A stretch of 42,233 nucleotides of DNA from Gammaproteobacteria bacterium (GCA_012961165.1 DTZW01000052.1:1-42233), one strand, 5' to 3'. Counted from the first letter of the stretch, positions 1-8,797 are shown. The notes: a model not told the origin generated them from the sequence alone. Translations and numbers: made by a program.

Positions 1-270
1 GTCAGTGAAACTTTTCGCTTCAGTAACCGGGTCCTCGACCTGCATAAGCACATAGCGCGCACGATCGGTAATTTTTTCTCCTGCGGTAGTAAATGACACT
101 GAACGGTTAGTTCTTTCAACCAGCGTTATCCCGAGTGAGATTTCCAGTTCACGGATGCCCGAAGACAGTGTCGACTGGGTGACGCTCAGCGATCTGGAGG
201 CTTTGCCAAAATGCAATTCTTCTCGGAGTGCAACCAGGTACTGGAGCTGTCTGACGGGAGGCAAATGCAT
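1..270 (-). CDS. LysR-family transcriptional regulator, N-terminal part (runs off left edge)
   Basis: Ninety codons are present, from an ATG at 270 to the window edge; the rest of the gene lies outside. The peptide has the LysR winged helix-turn-helix: the stretch QLQYLVALREELHFGKAS leads into the recognition helix SVTQSTLSSGIRELE and then the wing LGITLVERT. An in-frame TAA directly upstream of the ATG fixes the start. The HFGKAS and STLSSGI wording resembles the OxyR-like branch, but with no effector domain visible this is only a hint. It is divergent from the ThDP enzyme at 388, the usual layout for a LysR protein controlling its neighbour. Confidence 0.9.
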   Translation of the reverse strand, partial: MHLPPVRQLQYLVALREELHFGKASRSLSVTQSTLSSGIRELEISLGITLVERTNRSVSFTTAGEKITDRARYVLMQVEDPVTEAKSFTD

Positions 271-387
271 AACTTGTTAATGCGCTTAAGTGTCGAGGGA
301 TGATAAACCATGAAAACCAAAAGAACTTGGTGCGTACCGCTGGATTCCCGTTATTATTACGAGCTAGTTTATAGATAGAAGAAAGCC
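271..387. promoter_or_regulatory. Divergent control region between lysR and the ThDP-enzyme gene
   Basis: The 117-bp gap separates two divergently transcribed genes, so both promoters and any LysR operator should lie here. It is AT-rich toward the plus-strand gene, with a TTTATAG tract about 20 nt before the ATG at 388 that could be a -10 element. The only Shine-Dalgarno-like match is a weak AGAAGAAAG. I could not assign a convincing T-N11-A operator by eye. Confidence 0.4.
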
Positions 388-1935
388 ATGAATGGAGCCG
401 AAAGCCTGATCAGATCATTCACTGCAGCCGGGGTGAATGTTTGTTTTGCGAATCCGGGAACATCCGAAATGCACCTGGTCCAGGCGGTTGATGCCGTTCC
501 AGAGATGCGGGCAGTGCTATCACTGTTCGAAGGCGTCTGCACCGGGGCAGCTGATGGTTATGGGCGTATGACCGGGATACCGGCAACGACCTTGTTACAT
601 TTAGGTCCGGGTCTTGGCAACGGAATCGCTAATCTGCATAACGCCAGGCGTGCATCGACACCCGTTATTAATCTGATCGGGAACCATGCGCTTTATCATA
701 TGGACTACGATGCGCCGCTAACTTCCGATATTGATACCCTGGCGAAGAATGTTTCCAGCTGGGTGAAAGGAGACTCGACGGCTTCCAGCCTGGCAACCGA
801 TGGGATGCTTGCGCTTCAATTCGCGCTGACTGCCAAGCCGGGTTCAGCCGGGCAGATTTCCACTATGATTATCCCGGCAGATGCCTGCTGGAATGAAGAG
901 GGTGCTGCTGCTTCTTATATAAATGCCCCGGAAAGGCGCAAGGTTGACGACAAGGTTGTCTCAGAAGTAGCGCAGTTGCTGGACAACAATTCAATGATCC
1001 TGATTAATTCGGATGGTTTGTCCATTGAAGCAAGGATTGCCGCTAACCGGATTTCAGAGAAGACAGGTTGCCGGGTATCTATGACACCGTTTCCGTCGCG
1101 CGTGGATGGTGGTGCGGGATTGCCCGGATGCGAACGCCTGCCTTATTTTCCCGAACAGGTACTGGCGGCACTAAATGGTGTTGAAAAATTGATCCTGGCT
1201 GGTGCCGACTCGCCGGTCAGCTTTTTTGCGTATCCCAATACGCCAAGCGTTCTTGTGCCGGAAAATTGTGCGGTAGTTCGTCTTTCCGAGAGTGAAGAAG
1301 ACACCACGCAGGCGCTTGAGTCATTAGCAGATTTTCTAGGCGTCTCTGGCGGAGGTTATTCGATAAACCAGCTAGCGGATTTGGAACGGCCAACCGGGGA
1401 ATTATCAACTCGAACAATCTCCGCCGCGATCGCAGCATTGATCCCGGAAGGTGCGATTATTTGCGGAGATTCCGGTGGTGGTGGCGCCGCATTTGGCCCC
1501 TGTCAATCTGCCCGGCCGAACACGTGGCTGAACCTGACCGGGGGTTCAATCGGACAGGGTGGCCCGGTTGCTGTTGGCGCGGCGGTAGCGTGTCCTGACC
1601 GGCCCGTTCTTGCATTACTCGGTGATGGTGCTTCGATGTATACCAACCAGTCTTTTTGGACCCAGGCAAGGGAAGGGCTCAATGTCACGACGGTTATTTT
1701 TAATAACAGTAAGTACGGCATTCTCGAAACCGAATATCTTAGACTGGGCGTCAATGAGGTTGGGGAGCGAGCAGCGGACCTGTTTGACCTGTCCCGTCCG
1801 TCCATCGATTTTGTGCAACTTGGTAACAGTATGGGGGTGCCTGGTCAGGCAGTAGAGACTGCTGAGGAGTTTGTTGTCGCGTTGGAACGGTCACTCTCTG
1901 AGTCGGGGCCCAGCCTGATTGAGGCGCGTTTGTGA
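388..1935 (+). CDS. Thiamine-diphosphate-dependent enzyme, acetolactate synthase large-subunit-like
   Basis: This 515-residue protein has the three-domain ThDP fold of the acetolactate synthase / benzoylformate decarboxylase superfamily. The N-terminal pyrimidine domain carries the glutamate that activates the cofactor (E48 in LFEGVCTGAADGYGR). The C-terminal domain has the ThDP-Mg motif, starting GDG at 412-414 and ending NN at 439-440. Genuine anabolic AHAS is usually about 550-600 residues with an FAD-binding middle domain and a small regulatory subunit. This protein is shorter and stands alone, so a decarboxylase or carboligase acting on a 2-oxo acid is more likely. The substrate is not readable from sequence. 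The divergent LysR gene is the likely regulator. Confidence 0.85.
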   Translation: MNGAESLIRSFTAAGVNVCFANPGTSEMHLVQAVDAVPEMRAVLSLFEGVCTGAADGYGRMTGIPATTLLHLGPGLGNGIANLHNARRASTPVINLIGNHALYHMDYDAPLTSDIDTLAKNVSSWVKGDSTASSLATDGMLALQFALTAKPGSAGQISTMIIPADACWNEEGAAASYINAPERRKVDDKVVSEVAQLLDNNSMILINSDGLSIEARIAANRISEKTGCRVSMTPFPSRVDGGAGLPGCERLPYFPEQVLAALNGVEKLILAGADSPVSFFAYPNTPSVLVPENCAVVRLSESEEDTTQALESLADFLGVSGGGYSINQLADLERPTGELSTRTISAAIAALIPEGAIICGDSGGGGAAFGPCQSARPNTWLNLTGGSIGQGGPVAVGAAVACPDRPVLALLGDGASMYTNQSFWTQAREGLNVTTVIFNNSKYGILETEYLRLGVNEVGERAADLFDLSRPSIDFVQLGNSMGVPGQAVETAEEFVVALERSLSESGPSLIEARL

Positions 1936-1999
1936 GATGCTTCACAGTGTCGGTAAAGGGTTGTTTTTGTAACCCAATACCGAGGAACCGCCGGCCAGT

Positions 2000-2024
2000 A
2001 CCCAATGGTTAATTATGGGTTTTT
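2000..2024 (+). terminator. Possible rho-independent terminator after the ThDP gene
   Basis: ACCCA at 2000-2004 pairs with TGGGT at 2016-2020 across an 11-nt loop and is followed by TTTT. The stem is only about 5 bp and the U-tract is short, so it is a weak candidate. Its place about 65 nt after the stop codon fits a terminator. Confidence 0.35.
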
Positions 2025-2281
2025 GAGTATAGTTATCTGGAATTATCGACAAGGACCTTAGTCTTATTAACCAGGCTAAACTCATATAGTCATCCTTCTT
2101 CTCCCTGTCTTTTGCTGCGATTACCGACGCAAGGCTGGATAAAAGTATTGTTTTGCTGCAGGTTTTGAAGGGTGCGAAGCCAAACCTGAAATCAGCGGTT
2201 TTGTCGTCCAGATTGTCCACGTTGTTCAGATCGGTCGTTTTAACAGCTGATCACCGCTAACAACGGTTTCGAAAGGCGTGA
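2025..2281. other. Non-coding stretch with one inverted repeat
   Basis: I see no convincing gene here. CAGGTTT at 2159-2165 and AAACCTG at 2182-2188 form a 7-bp inverted repeat with a 16-nt spacer. Short open stretches exist but do not resemble any protein I know. The region may be decayed sequence upstream of the FHA remnant. Confidence 0.4.
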
Positions 2282-2547
2282 TCAGCTAAAAAATACCCAC
2301 TTTACCGCGAAGAGCGCCCGGAGTATGTGGTCGATGGACGGGATGCCAGTGGCATTCGGTACCTGCTAAAAATATCAGGGGATCGGCTGTAGCTCAGGAC
2401 CGCGAGTTTATTGAGGACTTAGGGTCCGCAAACCGCATATCTGTTAATGAGGATTGCAGAGCCGACAAAGGGCTCATTTCTGTTAGCAATGGTGACCAGA
2501 TCATCATTGGTTCTGCTATGATGAAGCTCATGGTGATGGAAGGTTAA
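2282..2547 (+). pseudogene. Remnant of an FHA (forkhead-associated) domain gene
   Basis: Two overlapping frames together read like one FHA domain. The first (2282-2389) contains PEYVVDGRDASGIRYLLKI and ends at TAG 2390-2392. The second (about 2386-2547, ending TAA) contains DREFIEDLGSANRISVNED and then SNGDQIIIGSAMMKLMV. These match the FHA pattern of a GR strand, then DLGS-N-VN, then GD-I-IG. The S-R-x-H-A segment that contacts phosphothreonine should lie at the join and is missing. There is also no start codon in a sensible place and a TGA just upstream. I therefore call it a decayed gene or fragment. A sequencing error alone would not explain the missing core. Confidence 0.6.
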
Positions 2548-2639
2548 AATAGGGGGTCAGGTTGTTCAAATGCCTGTTAAACCTGTAAAATTGCTGTTCG
2601 TCAGAGATTGTGACTCACAGAAACTATCGACACGCTACA

Positions 2640-2661
2640 CGCCAATGGGCGGGGTTTTTTT
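2640..2661 (+). terminator. Short GC hairpin followed by a T-run
   Basis: CGCC at 2640-2643 pairs with GGCG at 2648-2651 across AATG, and a run of seven T begins at 2655. It lies about 60 nt before korA, so it could end transcription from the decayed upstream gene or act as a leader element. The stem is short. Confidence 0.3.
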
Positions 2662-2717
2662 ATCGGTGTTTCTGATCAAGATTACTGCACCAAATTACTA
2701 GTGAGGATTGAGATTTA

Positions 2718-4583
2718 ATGTCCGCAGTGGAAGAAGTAAGTCACCAGGACGGTGCTAACCAAGTTAGCGATGTCGTCGTTCGATTTGCCGGTGATTCCGG
2801 TGATGGCATGCAGTTGACCGGGAGTAACTTTACCGAAGCTACCGCAATCTATGGGAACGACCTCGCTACTTTTCCGGATTTCCCCGCAGAAATTCGTGCA
2901 CCAGCCGGTGCAACGTTTGGGGTTTCCGCTTTTCAAATTTATTTTGGTTCCGAAGATGTCTCCACCGCAGGTGATGACGTAGACGTTCTTATTGCAATGA
3001 ACCCTGCTGCGCTGATCACCAATCTTAAAGATGTTCTTGTTGGTGGCCTGCTGATTATTGATAGTGATGCCTTCACTGATAGAAATTTGGCAAGGGCGGG
3101 TTATAGCAGCAATCCGATAGAAGACGGTTCACTGGATGCGTATCGGGTTATCCCAATTGCTGTCACCAAGCAGGTCCTGGAGTCCGTCAAACCGTTTGGC
3201 TTGTCGCACAAGTTTGCCGTGCGATGTAAAAATATGTGGACCCTCGGTCTGGTCATGTGGCTATTTGACCGTGATCGTTCGATAACAGCAGATAATCTGA
3301 AGCAAAAATTTGCCAACAAACCAGAGATTGCTAACGCGAATATAGCGGCGCTAAATGCAGGACACGCCTATGCAGAAACCGCTGAACTGCCAACAGGTAT
3401 CGAGGTCTACAGAGTGCCCCGGGCGGGAGCTGCGCCTGGCTTGTACAGAAACATAACCGGTTCAGAGTCACTTGCTTACGGATTAATCGCCGGCGGACAA
3501 CTGGCTGATCTGCCAATTACCTTTGCTTCGTATCCGATCACACCGGCATCAAGCCTGCTGCACACGCTGTCTGGCCAGAAACAATTTAACGTAGTGACGT
3601 TCCAGGCGGAAGACGAAATTGCAGCGGTATGTGCGGCCATCGGTGCTTCATTTTCTGGCTCACTGGGTATTACTTCAAGTTCAGGGCCTGGGATATCGCT
3701 GAAGGCTGAAGCAATTTCACTCGCGAGTGCGACTGAACTGCCGCTGGTCGTTGTGAATACCCAGCGCGGCGGTCCATCAACAGGCCTGCCGACGAAAACT
3801 GAACAGTCAGACCTGAACCAATCATTATTCGGCCGTCATGGTGACACCATGCTGCCAGTCATCTCTTGTTCCACCTCTGTGGATTGCTTTGATGTAGCCA
3901 TCGAGGCAGTTCGGATTGCAACCCGGTTCATGACGCCGGTGATTCTGCTCAGTGACGGGTACATCGCAAATGCATCAGAGCCATGGTTGCTCCCGGACAT
4001 TAACGATTACGAACCATTCCCTGCAAAGTTCGAAACTAATCCTGAAGGCTTTGCGCCAGCGAACCGTGACCCTGAAACGCTCGCGAGAGTCTGGGCGAAG
4101 CCAGGTACGCCTGGCCTTGAACATCGTATTGGTGGTATTGAGAAGGACTTTGATTCCGGCGATATCTCTTACGACGCAGATAACCACCAGAGAATGACGG
4201 ATTTGCGAAAGGACAAGATAGAGGGGATAGCAAACTACATTCCAGAACAGGAAGTCTCGCAGGGTAATCCAAAGGGTAAGCTTGCGATTGTCGGCTGGGG
4301 ATCAACCTATGGGGCAATTCATCAGGCGGTCAAACGTTGTCGTCAGGAGGATTTGGATGTTTCACACATCCATGTGAGGTACATGAATCCACTGCCTAGA
4401 AACCTTGGTGAACTGCTTGCCGGGTATGACCAGGTGCTGATGCCTGAAATGAACACGGGTCAATTTATAAATATTATTAGAGCCAAGTACCTGATTGATG
4501 CGAAACCGCTGAATAAGGTATCTGGGCAGCCTTTTAAGATCAGGGAAGTTGAAACAGCGATTCGTTCGCTACTGGAGTTGTAA
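2718..4583 (+). CDS. korA: 2-oxoacid:acceptor oxidoreductase, fused gamma-alpha subunit
   Basis: This is the large subunit of a ferredoxin-dependent 2-oxoacid oxidoreductase, probably 2-oxoglutarate:ferredoxin oxidoreductase. It converts 2-oxoacid + CoA to acyl-CoA + CO2 and passes electrons to ferredoxin. The 621 residues show the fused form: a gamma domain first (VRFAGDSGDGMQLTG, residues 21-35), then the alpha pyrimidine-binding domain with SYPITPASSLLHTL (about 271-284) and the glutamate-containing FQAEDE. The C-terminal part contains VGWGSTYGAI, the CoA-side domain. It is one nucleotide from korB. Two-subunit KorAB enzymes without a built-in ferredoxin domain are the bacterial type, which can work in aerobes. 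Exact substrate is not certain from motifs. Confidence 0.9.
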   Translation: MSAVEEVSHQDGANQVSDVVVRFAGDSGDGMQLTGSNFTEATAIYGNDLATFPDFPAEIRAPAGATFGVSAFQIYFGSEDVSTAGDDVDVLIAMNPAALITNLKDVLVGGLLIIDSDAFTDRNLARAGYSSNPIEDGSLDAYRVIPIAVTKQVLESVKPFGLSHKFAVRCKNMWTLGLVMWLFDRDRSITADNLKQKFANKPEIANANIAALNAGHAYAETAELPTGIEVYRVPRAGAAPGLYRNITGSESLAYGLIAGGQLADLPITFASYPITPASSLLHTLSGQKQFNVVTFQAEDEIAAVCAAIGASFSGSLGITSSSGPGISLKAEAISLASATELPLVVVNTQRGGPSTGLPTKTEQSDLNQSLFGRHGDTMLPVISCSTSVDCFDVAIEAVRIATRFMTPVILLSDGYIANASEPWLLPDINDYEPFPAKFETNPEGFAPANRDPETLARVWAKPGTPGLEHRIGGIEKDFDSGDISYDADNHQRMTDLRKDKIEGIANYIPEQEVSQGNPKGKLAIVGWGSTYGAIHQAVKRCRQEDLDVSHIHVRYMNPLPRNLGELLAGYDQVLMPEMNTGQFINIIRAKYLIDAKPLNKVSGQPFKIREVETAIRSLLEL

Positions 4584-4584
4584 G

Positions 4585-5607
4585 ATGAATGCACCTGTGC
4601 AAAAACTAACCGCCAAAGATTACTCCTCGGACCAGGAGGTCAGGTGGTGTCCAGGCTGTGGTGATTACGCGATCCTGAAGACTATCCAGAAGCTGATGCC
4701 AGAACTGGATGTCCAGAAAGAGAATCAGGTGTTCGTCTCCGGGATCGGTTGCTCGTCACGATTCCCTTATTACATGAACACTTATGGTTTCCACACGATT
4801 CATGGCCGCGCGCCTTCATTTGCAACTGGAGTGAAGTTATCGAATCCGGAACTGGACGTTTGGGTGGTTACCGGTGACGGTGATGGCCTTAGTATCGGCG
4901 GCAATCATATGATTCACGTGCTGCGTCGAAATGTAGACCTGCAAATACTGCTATTCAATAACGAGATCTATGGCCTGACTAAAGGCCAGTATTCCCCAAC
5001 CTCCAAGGTTGGGACAAAATCACCTTCGACGCCTGATGGTTCAGTCGATATGCCGTTGCGTCCCTGTGTATTTGCGCTCGGTGCTGGCGCAAAGTTTGTC
5101 GCACGAACTATCGATACTGAAGCCAAGCACCTGGCTCCTGTTCTTGTTCGTGCACATGAACACAAGGGCGCATCCTTTGTTGAAATTTACCAGAACTGCC
5201 CTGTCTACAACGACGGTATTTTCGACCAAATCAAGGATAGGAAAACTGCGGCTGATACAAGGCTCGTGCTAGAGCACGGAAAACCGTTGACCTTTGGTGT
5301 AGAAGACCGGAAAGCTCTCCGATTGAATGCCAGGACGCTGCTGCTTGAAATCGTGACCATTGGTGAAGATGGTGTGACTATCAATGACGTGGTTGTGCAT
5401 GATGAAACCAATAAGGTGTTGGCCCAGATGCTGGCTGGTTTGAAGTTACCAGAGTTTCCTGAGCCGATTGGTGTTTTGTACTGTGAATCGACAGCACCCA
5501 GCTATACAGATGATGTCTTTCAGCAGCGAATCGCCGTTCGCGAGACGAAAGGTCCTGCGGATATTAATGATTTACTTCGCAGTGGGCACACCTGGACCGT
5601 TAGCTGA
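4585..5607 (+). CDS. korB: 2-oxoacid:acceptor oxidoreductase, beta subunit
   Basis: This is the catalytic partner of KorA, carrying ThDP and one [4Fe-4S] cluster. From the chosen ATG it is 340 residues. WCPGCGDYAI (21-30), GIGCSSRFPYY (53-63) and the later NCPVYNDG supply the four cluster cysteines. The ThDP motif runs from VVTGDGDG (94-101) to LFNN (123-126). An open frame extends further upstream into korA, but the ATG at 4585 has GGAG about 7 nt before it, starts one base after the korA stop, and gives the family's usual N-terminus. The pair is surely co-transcribed. Confidence 0.92.
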   Translation: MNAPVQKLTAKDYSSDQEVRWCPGCGDYAILKTIQKLMPELDVQKENQVFVSGIGCSSRFPYYMNTYGFHTIHGRAPSFATGVKLSNPELDVWVVTGDGDGLSIGGNHMIHVLRRNVDLQILLFNNEIYGLTKGQYSPTSKVGTKSPSTPDGSVDMPLRPCVFALGAGAKFVARTIDTEAKHLAPVLVRAHEHKGASFVEIYQNCPVYNDGIFDQIKDRKTAADTRLVLEHGKPLTFGVEDRKALRLNARTLLLEIVTIGEDGVTINDVVVHDETNKVLAQMLAGLKLPEFPEPIGVLYCESTAPSYTDDVFQQRIAVRETKGPADINDLLRSGHTWTVS

Positions 5608-5617
5608 TCTATATTCG

Positions 5618-6082
5618 ATGGCGTCGCCTCGACCTGTTGCTGGCGTCATCGTTTATGTCATTAGGCAGTTTCCTGATGAACCTAAAGTACTTTTCCTGAA
5701 AAGAAGTGGTGGCCAACACATGGATGCCTGGTGGCCCGTGGCAGGTACCCCCGAAGCTGGCGAGGAACCGCTGCAAACTGCAGTTCGTGAACTTGGCGAG
5801 GAAACAGGATTGAGGCCAGGGCGCCTGTTTTCCTTCGGCATGGAGATTCCACATGCTGATTCGAACAAGGCATTGGTTACCTTCGTAGCGTTTGTTGATC
5901 AAACTACCCCGGTTACACTGAACTACGAGCATAGTGATTACCGATGGATGACTGGTGCTGAAGCCATTGACCAGGTACCGGATCATTCGAAGTTGTATCT
6001 TGACTATTTTCGCGAACGTTTCATGGTTGTATCTCCTGCTCCAGATTTGGAGATTGAGCTCCGTGAACCTGATAACGACTGA
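5618..6082 (+). CDS. Nudix hydrolase
   Basis: A 154-residue Nudix-fold pyrophosphohydrolase. The Nudix box is complete, from GTPEAGEE to REL-EE-GL (roughly residues 45-66), so the metal-binding glutamates are intact. The N-terminus reads as the first beta strand of the fold (VAGVIVYVIR). An upstream open frame overlaps korB by 140 nt, but the ATG at 5618 is 10 nt after the korB stop and begins just before the fold, so I use it. Substrates of such small Nudix enzymes range from damaged nucleotides to NADH or CoA derivatives and cannot be chosen here. Position after korAB suggests co-transcription, not necessarily shared function. Confidence 0.85.
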   Translation: MASPRPVAGVIVYVIRQFPDEPKVLFLKRSGGQHMDAWWPVAGTPEAGEEPLQTAVRELGEETGLRPGRLFSFGMEIPHADSNKALVTFVAFVDQTTPVTLNYEHSDYRWMTGAEAIDQVPDHSKLYLDYFRERFMVVSPAPDLEIELREPDND

Positions 6083-6188
6083 CGCGATTCTGGTCTATCA
6101 ATCATGAAGCTGGTAACTTAAGCGCCTTTGGAAACACGCGGGTTTGAATATGGCGTTGCCCCAAAGAAATCAATAAGTAGGAACTGAC

Positions 6189-7244
6189 ATGGCTGAGTTT
6201 GATCCAGAAGAGAATATAGGCACGATCGCTGTACAGGAGCGGCATCAGTTTGATATCGGTAGGCTGCAAGAATTCATGGAGGCGAACGTAGACGGTTTTT
6301 CCGGCAAGGTAACCGCGGAAGAGTTTGCCGGCGGTCAGTCCAATCCGACTTACCTCTTGTCTGCAGGTGAAGAGCAGTACGTGATGCGCCGCAAGCCGCC
6401 GGGGGAACTGCTGAAGTCTGCGCACGCTGTCGATCGCGAGTTCAAAGTGATGTCCGCACTACGGAACACCAATGTGCCAACGGCTAAAACTTACGCGCTT
6501 TGTACTGATGATGACGTGATTGGTACCTGGTTCTACATCATGGAATACCTTGATGGCAGGGTCATCTGGGATAGTACCGCCGGACCTTATACGCGGCAGG
6601 AACGCGGCGAGATATGGGATGCCGCCAATGACGCGCTGGCTAAACTTCACTGCGTTGATTTCGAAGCCGTAGGGCTTTCCGATTTTGGGAAGCACAACTC
6701 CTATATAGAACGGCAGTTATCCCGCTGGTCCAGCCAGTATGAATATACGAAGACCGAAGAAAATCCCTTCATGGATAACCTCATCGAGTACCTGCCAAAA
6801 AACGTCCCGCAGGAGGATAGCTGCACCATCGTTCACGGCGACCCCAAGATCGACAACATGATGATGCACAAAGAGCGGAACGAAGTGATAGGCATCCTGG
6901 ACTGGGAGCTGAGTACGCTTGGCAACCCGCTCAGTGATTTCGCTTACCTGTGTATGCGATATCGGGATTCATTAAGTGGCGTTGACTTGGAGGCCCTGGG
7001 CATTCCAAGCGAACAAGAGTACATCGAAGCTTACTGCCGAAGAACTGGTCGTTCCGGCATTGATAACTGGGATTATTACCTGGCGTTCAACATGTTTCGC
7101 CTGGCTGCTATTCTGCAGGGTATCGCCAAGCGGGTCCGGGACGGCACCGCCGCGGGCCGCAGTGCCGCAGAAGCCGGGTCAGGCGCCTATGACCTTGCCA
7201 AGCTGGCGTGGGCGCAGATCGACAAGAGCGTTGATCTGTCCTGA
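6189..7244 (+). CDS. Aminoglycoside-phosphotransferase-fold kinase (ACAD10/11-like phosphotransferase family)
   Basis: A 351-residue kinase-like protein. Catalytic loop HGDPKIDNMM has the base D218 and metal-binding N223; ILDWE (D238) is the second metal site. An N-lobe strand ending in YVMRRKPPG (about 64-72) supplies the ATP lysine region. The LDWELSTLGNPLSDFAYL wording is typical of the large family related to the kinase domain of ACAD10/11. In ACAD10/11 that domain phosphorylates 4-hydroxyacyl-CoA so that the dehydrogenase can act. Given the many acyl-CoA enzymes nearby, a role in hydroxy-acid breakdown is a reasonable inference; antibiotic resistance is unlikely. Start ATG follows AGGAACTGAC. 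Confidence 0.82.
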   Translation: MAEFDPEENIGTIAVQERHQFDIGRLQEFMEANVDGFSGKVTAEEFAGGQSNPTYLLSAGEEQYVMRRKPPGELLKSAHAVDREFKVMSALRNTNVPTAKTYALCTDDDVIGTWFYIMEYLDGRVIWDSTAGPYTRQERGEIWDAANDALAKLHCVDFEAVGLSDFGKHNSYIERQLSRWSSQYEYTKTEENPFMDNLIEYLPKNVPQEDSCTIVHGDPKIDNMMMHKERNEVIGILDWELSTLGNPLSDFAYLCMRYRDSLSGVDLEALGIPSEQEYIEAYCRRTGRSGIDNWDYYLAFNMFRLAAILQGIAKRVRDGTAAGRSAAEAGSGAYDLAKLAWAQIDKSVDLS

Positions 7245-7312
7245 CAGATTAGGCCACTCTCTGCAGGGAAGTTAAAGTGACTGAAACGGATGGATAAAAA
7301 TTATTGATCCCG

Positions 7313-7516
7313 TTACTGACGTATAAGAAACGGAATGATAATGAGCAAGGCACCGAGCCCAACCAGCGCATACACTTCAGTGACCGCGTAGGGGAAAACC
7401 ACCAGCATCACACCGCAAGCCATCGGCACCATTTTTTTTTGCTTCCTGCCGTAAACAGCCATCGCAATACCAATGGTTCCGAACAGGAATCCCCAGAGCA
7501 GGGTGGCTTCGTCCAT
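7313..7516 (-). CDS. Small integral membrane protein of unknown function
   Basis: The 67 residues hold two to three hydrophobic helices (about 5-20, 31-45 and 48-64) joined by the basic loop YGRKQKKMVP. The MDEATLLWGFLFGTIG start and YGRKQ loop recall a small conserved gammaproteobacterial membrane family, but no function is known to me. It is convergent with the kinase gene and lies 53 nt downstream of the Ddn-like gene on the same strand, so the two may share a transcript. No strong ribosome binding site is visible. Confidence 0.65.
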   Translation of the reverse strand: MDEATLLWGFLFGTIGIAMAVYGRKQKKMVPMACGVMLVVFPYAVTEVYALVGLGALLIIIPFLIRQ

Positions 7517-7569
7517 GCGGAAACTAAATCAAACGCTGATCATTGATGTGGTTCTCCCCGGTTTTAGCT

Positions 7570-7998
7570 TCATTCGGCGACAAACACTGGAATCTTCCGA
7601 GTCGTCTTTGCCATGTACTCTCCATAGGGTGGGAATACTTCAACACAAACTTTCCATAATCGCGCTCTTTCTTCTTCGTCTGTTACTTCCCGAGCCGTCA
7701 TTGCGGTGACCTCGGTTTCATCGCGAATTTCTACGCTTGGGTTTGCACGAAGGTTGTAAACCCAGACCGGGTTCTTCGGTTGACCGCCCATTGAACCTAC
7801 CAATACGTAGCTTTTGTCGACCTTGACGCGCATCAGCGGTATTTTTCGAATAGCTCCGGTCTGGTTGCCGGTGTGTGTGACGACGATGCACGGCATGCCC
7901 GTATCAAGCAAGGTTGTGCCCTTTGTCCCGCCGCTCGCTTCGTACTCTTCAACCTGTTTGCGGACCCAGTCCAGAGTGGGCGGAATGTAATCAGCCAT
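7570..7998 (-). CDS. Ddn-like nitroreductase / deazaflavin-dependent oxidoreductase family protein
   Basis: A 142-residue split-barrel protein of the family that includes mycobacterial Ddn, which uses reduced F420. Diagnostic stretches are CIVVTHTGNQTGAIRKIPLM, VGSMGGQPKNPVWVYNL and the C-terminal FPPYGEYMAKT followed by PVFVA. The GGxPKNPxW segment is the conserved cofactor-side loop in this family. Whether F420, FMN or another flavin is used in this organism cannot be told. A second F420-type family member sits at 30372. The coding strand and gap suggest it leads the small membrane gene downstream. Confidence 0.82.
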   Translation of the reverse strand: MADYIPPTLDWVRKQVEEYEASGGTKGTTLLDTGMPCIVVTHTGNQTGAIRKIPLMRVKVDKSYVLVGSMGGQPKNPVWVYNLRANPSVEIRDETEVTAMTAREVTDEEERARLWKVCVEVFPPYGEYMAKTTRKIPVFVAE

Positions 7999-8145
7999 GA
8001 CTTCACCTTATCGATTAATTGAAAAACAAGAGCATGCCGGTTTTCTATGGTTGTTGCCAATGAAAGCCAGGCAGGTCGAGGATAAAGTTATAGAGCGAGC
8101 TGGAGCATGTGCCTTCCCTGTGCCTGATGAAACCACACCAGGTTG

Positions 8146-8694
8146 CTACAACCCCACCAAATCGTCATCCAGCTGAACCCCGAAAGAGTTCAGTGCACCG
8201 GCCAGCATTCTGTATTGCCCGCAGGTAAATACCATATCCATGATCTGTTGGGTGCTGTAGTGTTTTTCCAATCCCACCCATGTGTCGTCGGTTATAAACA
8301 CATCTTCGTGTAACTCGTCGGCAGCTTTAAGTATCAGCTTCTCCGGTTCATTCCAGCAGCTGGCAGAGTCACCGATCTTGATGCCCTCAAGTTCTTCATC
8401 GGAGAGTCCTGCTGCTTTACCTATGACCACATGCTGACCCCATTCATACCCTGATTTTGAGAGAAAGCCTGCCCTAAGAATGGCGATTTCCCGGTCGCGC
8501 GGTAACAGGGTGGATTTTGCGAGAATGTGATTGCCAAACACGAGCCATCGTTTAGCGAGCTTTTCATGGTGTGCAAGCGTGCGGAAAATGTTTTGTACAT
8601 TACCTCGCATTTTCTGTCCGCCCAGTGCGGCGTTTTGTTCTTCGTTCCAGTCGTCTTCATGGATGGCAGGTATACGGGGTTCAGATAGTCTCAT
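8146..8694 (-). CDS. Carboxymuconolactone decarboxylase family protein
   Basis: An all-helical AhpD/CMD-like protein of 182 residues from the chosen start. It opens MRLSEPRIPAI, like many family members. The central helix pair holds LPRDREIAILRAGFLSKSGYEWGQH, the CMD signature. The conserved histidine is present but the CxxC pair of AhpD peroxidases is absent, so peroxidase activity of the AhpD type is not expected. A second in-frame ATG at 8721 would add nine residues; I prefer 8694 because the family starts there and a GAGTGA sits about 6 nt before. It is divergent from the glutathione transferase gene. The true reaction is unknown. Confidence 0.8.
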   Translation of the reverse strand: MRLSEPRIPAIHEDDWNEEQNAALGGQKMRGNVQNIFRTLAHHEKLAKRWLVFGNHILAKSTLLPRDREIAILRAGFLSKSGYEWGQHVVIGKAAGLSDEELEGIKIGDSASCWNEPEKLILKAADELHEDVFITDDTWVGLEKHYSTQQIMDMVFTCGQYRMLAGALNSFGVQLDDDLVGL

Positions 8695-8797
8695 GCGGTT
8701 CACTCGTTGTAATAGGTACATTGACTATAGGAGAAAAACCGCTGGCCTGCCATGAGGTGCCTGCTATCATTCCGCCCGTCTATCCAGGGAGTACACC

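Noticed and set aside
2718-5607. korA-korB as anaerobic pyruvate:ferredoxin oxidoreductase
   Set aside because: The gamma-alpha fused plus beta arrangement without a ferredoxin domain is the KorAB type, though the exact 2-oxoacid stays uncertain.
6189-7244. Reading the APH-fold protein as an antibiotic-resistance gene
   Set aside because: The wording follows the ACAD10/11-like metabolic kinases and the surroundings are acyl-CoA metabolism.
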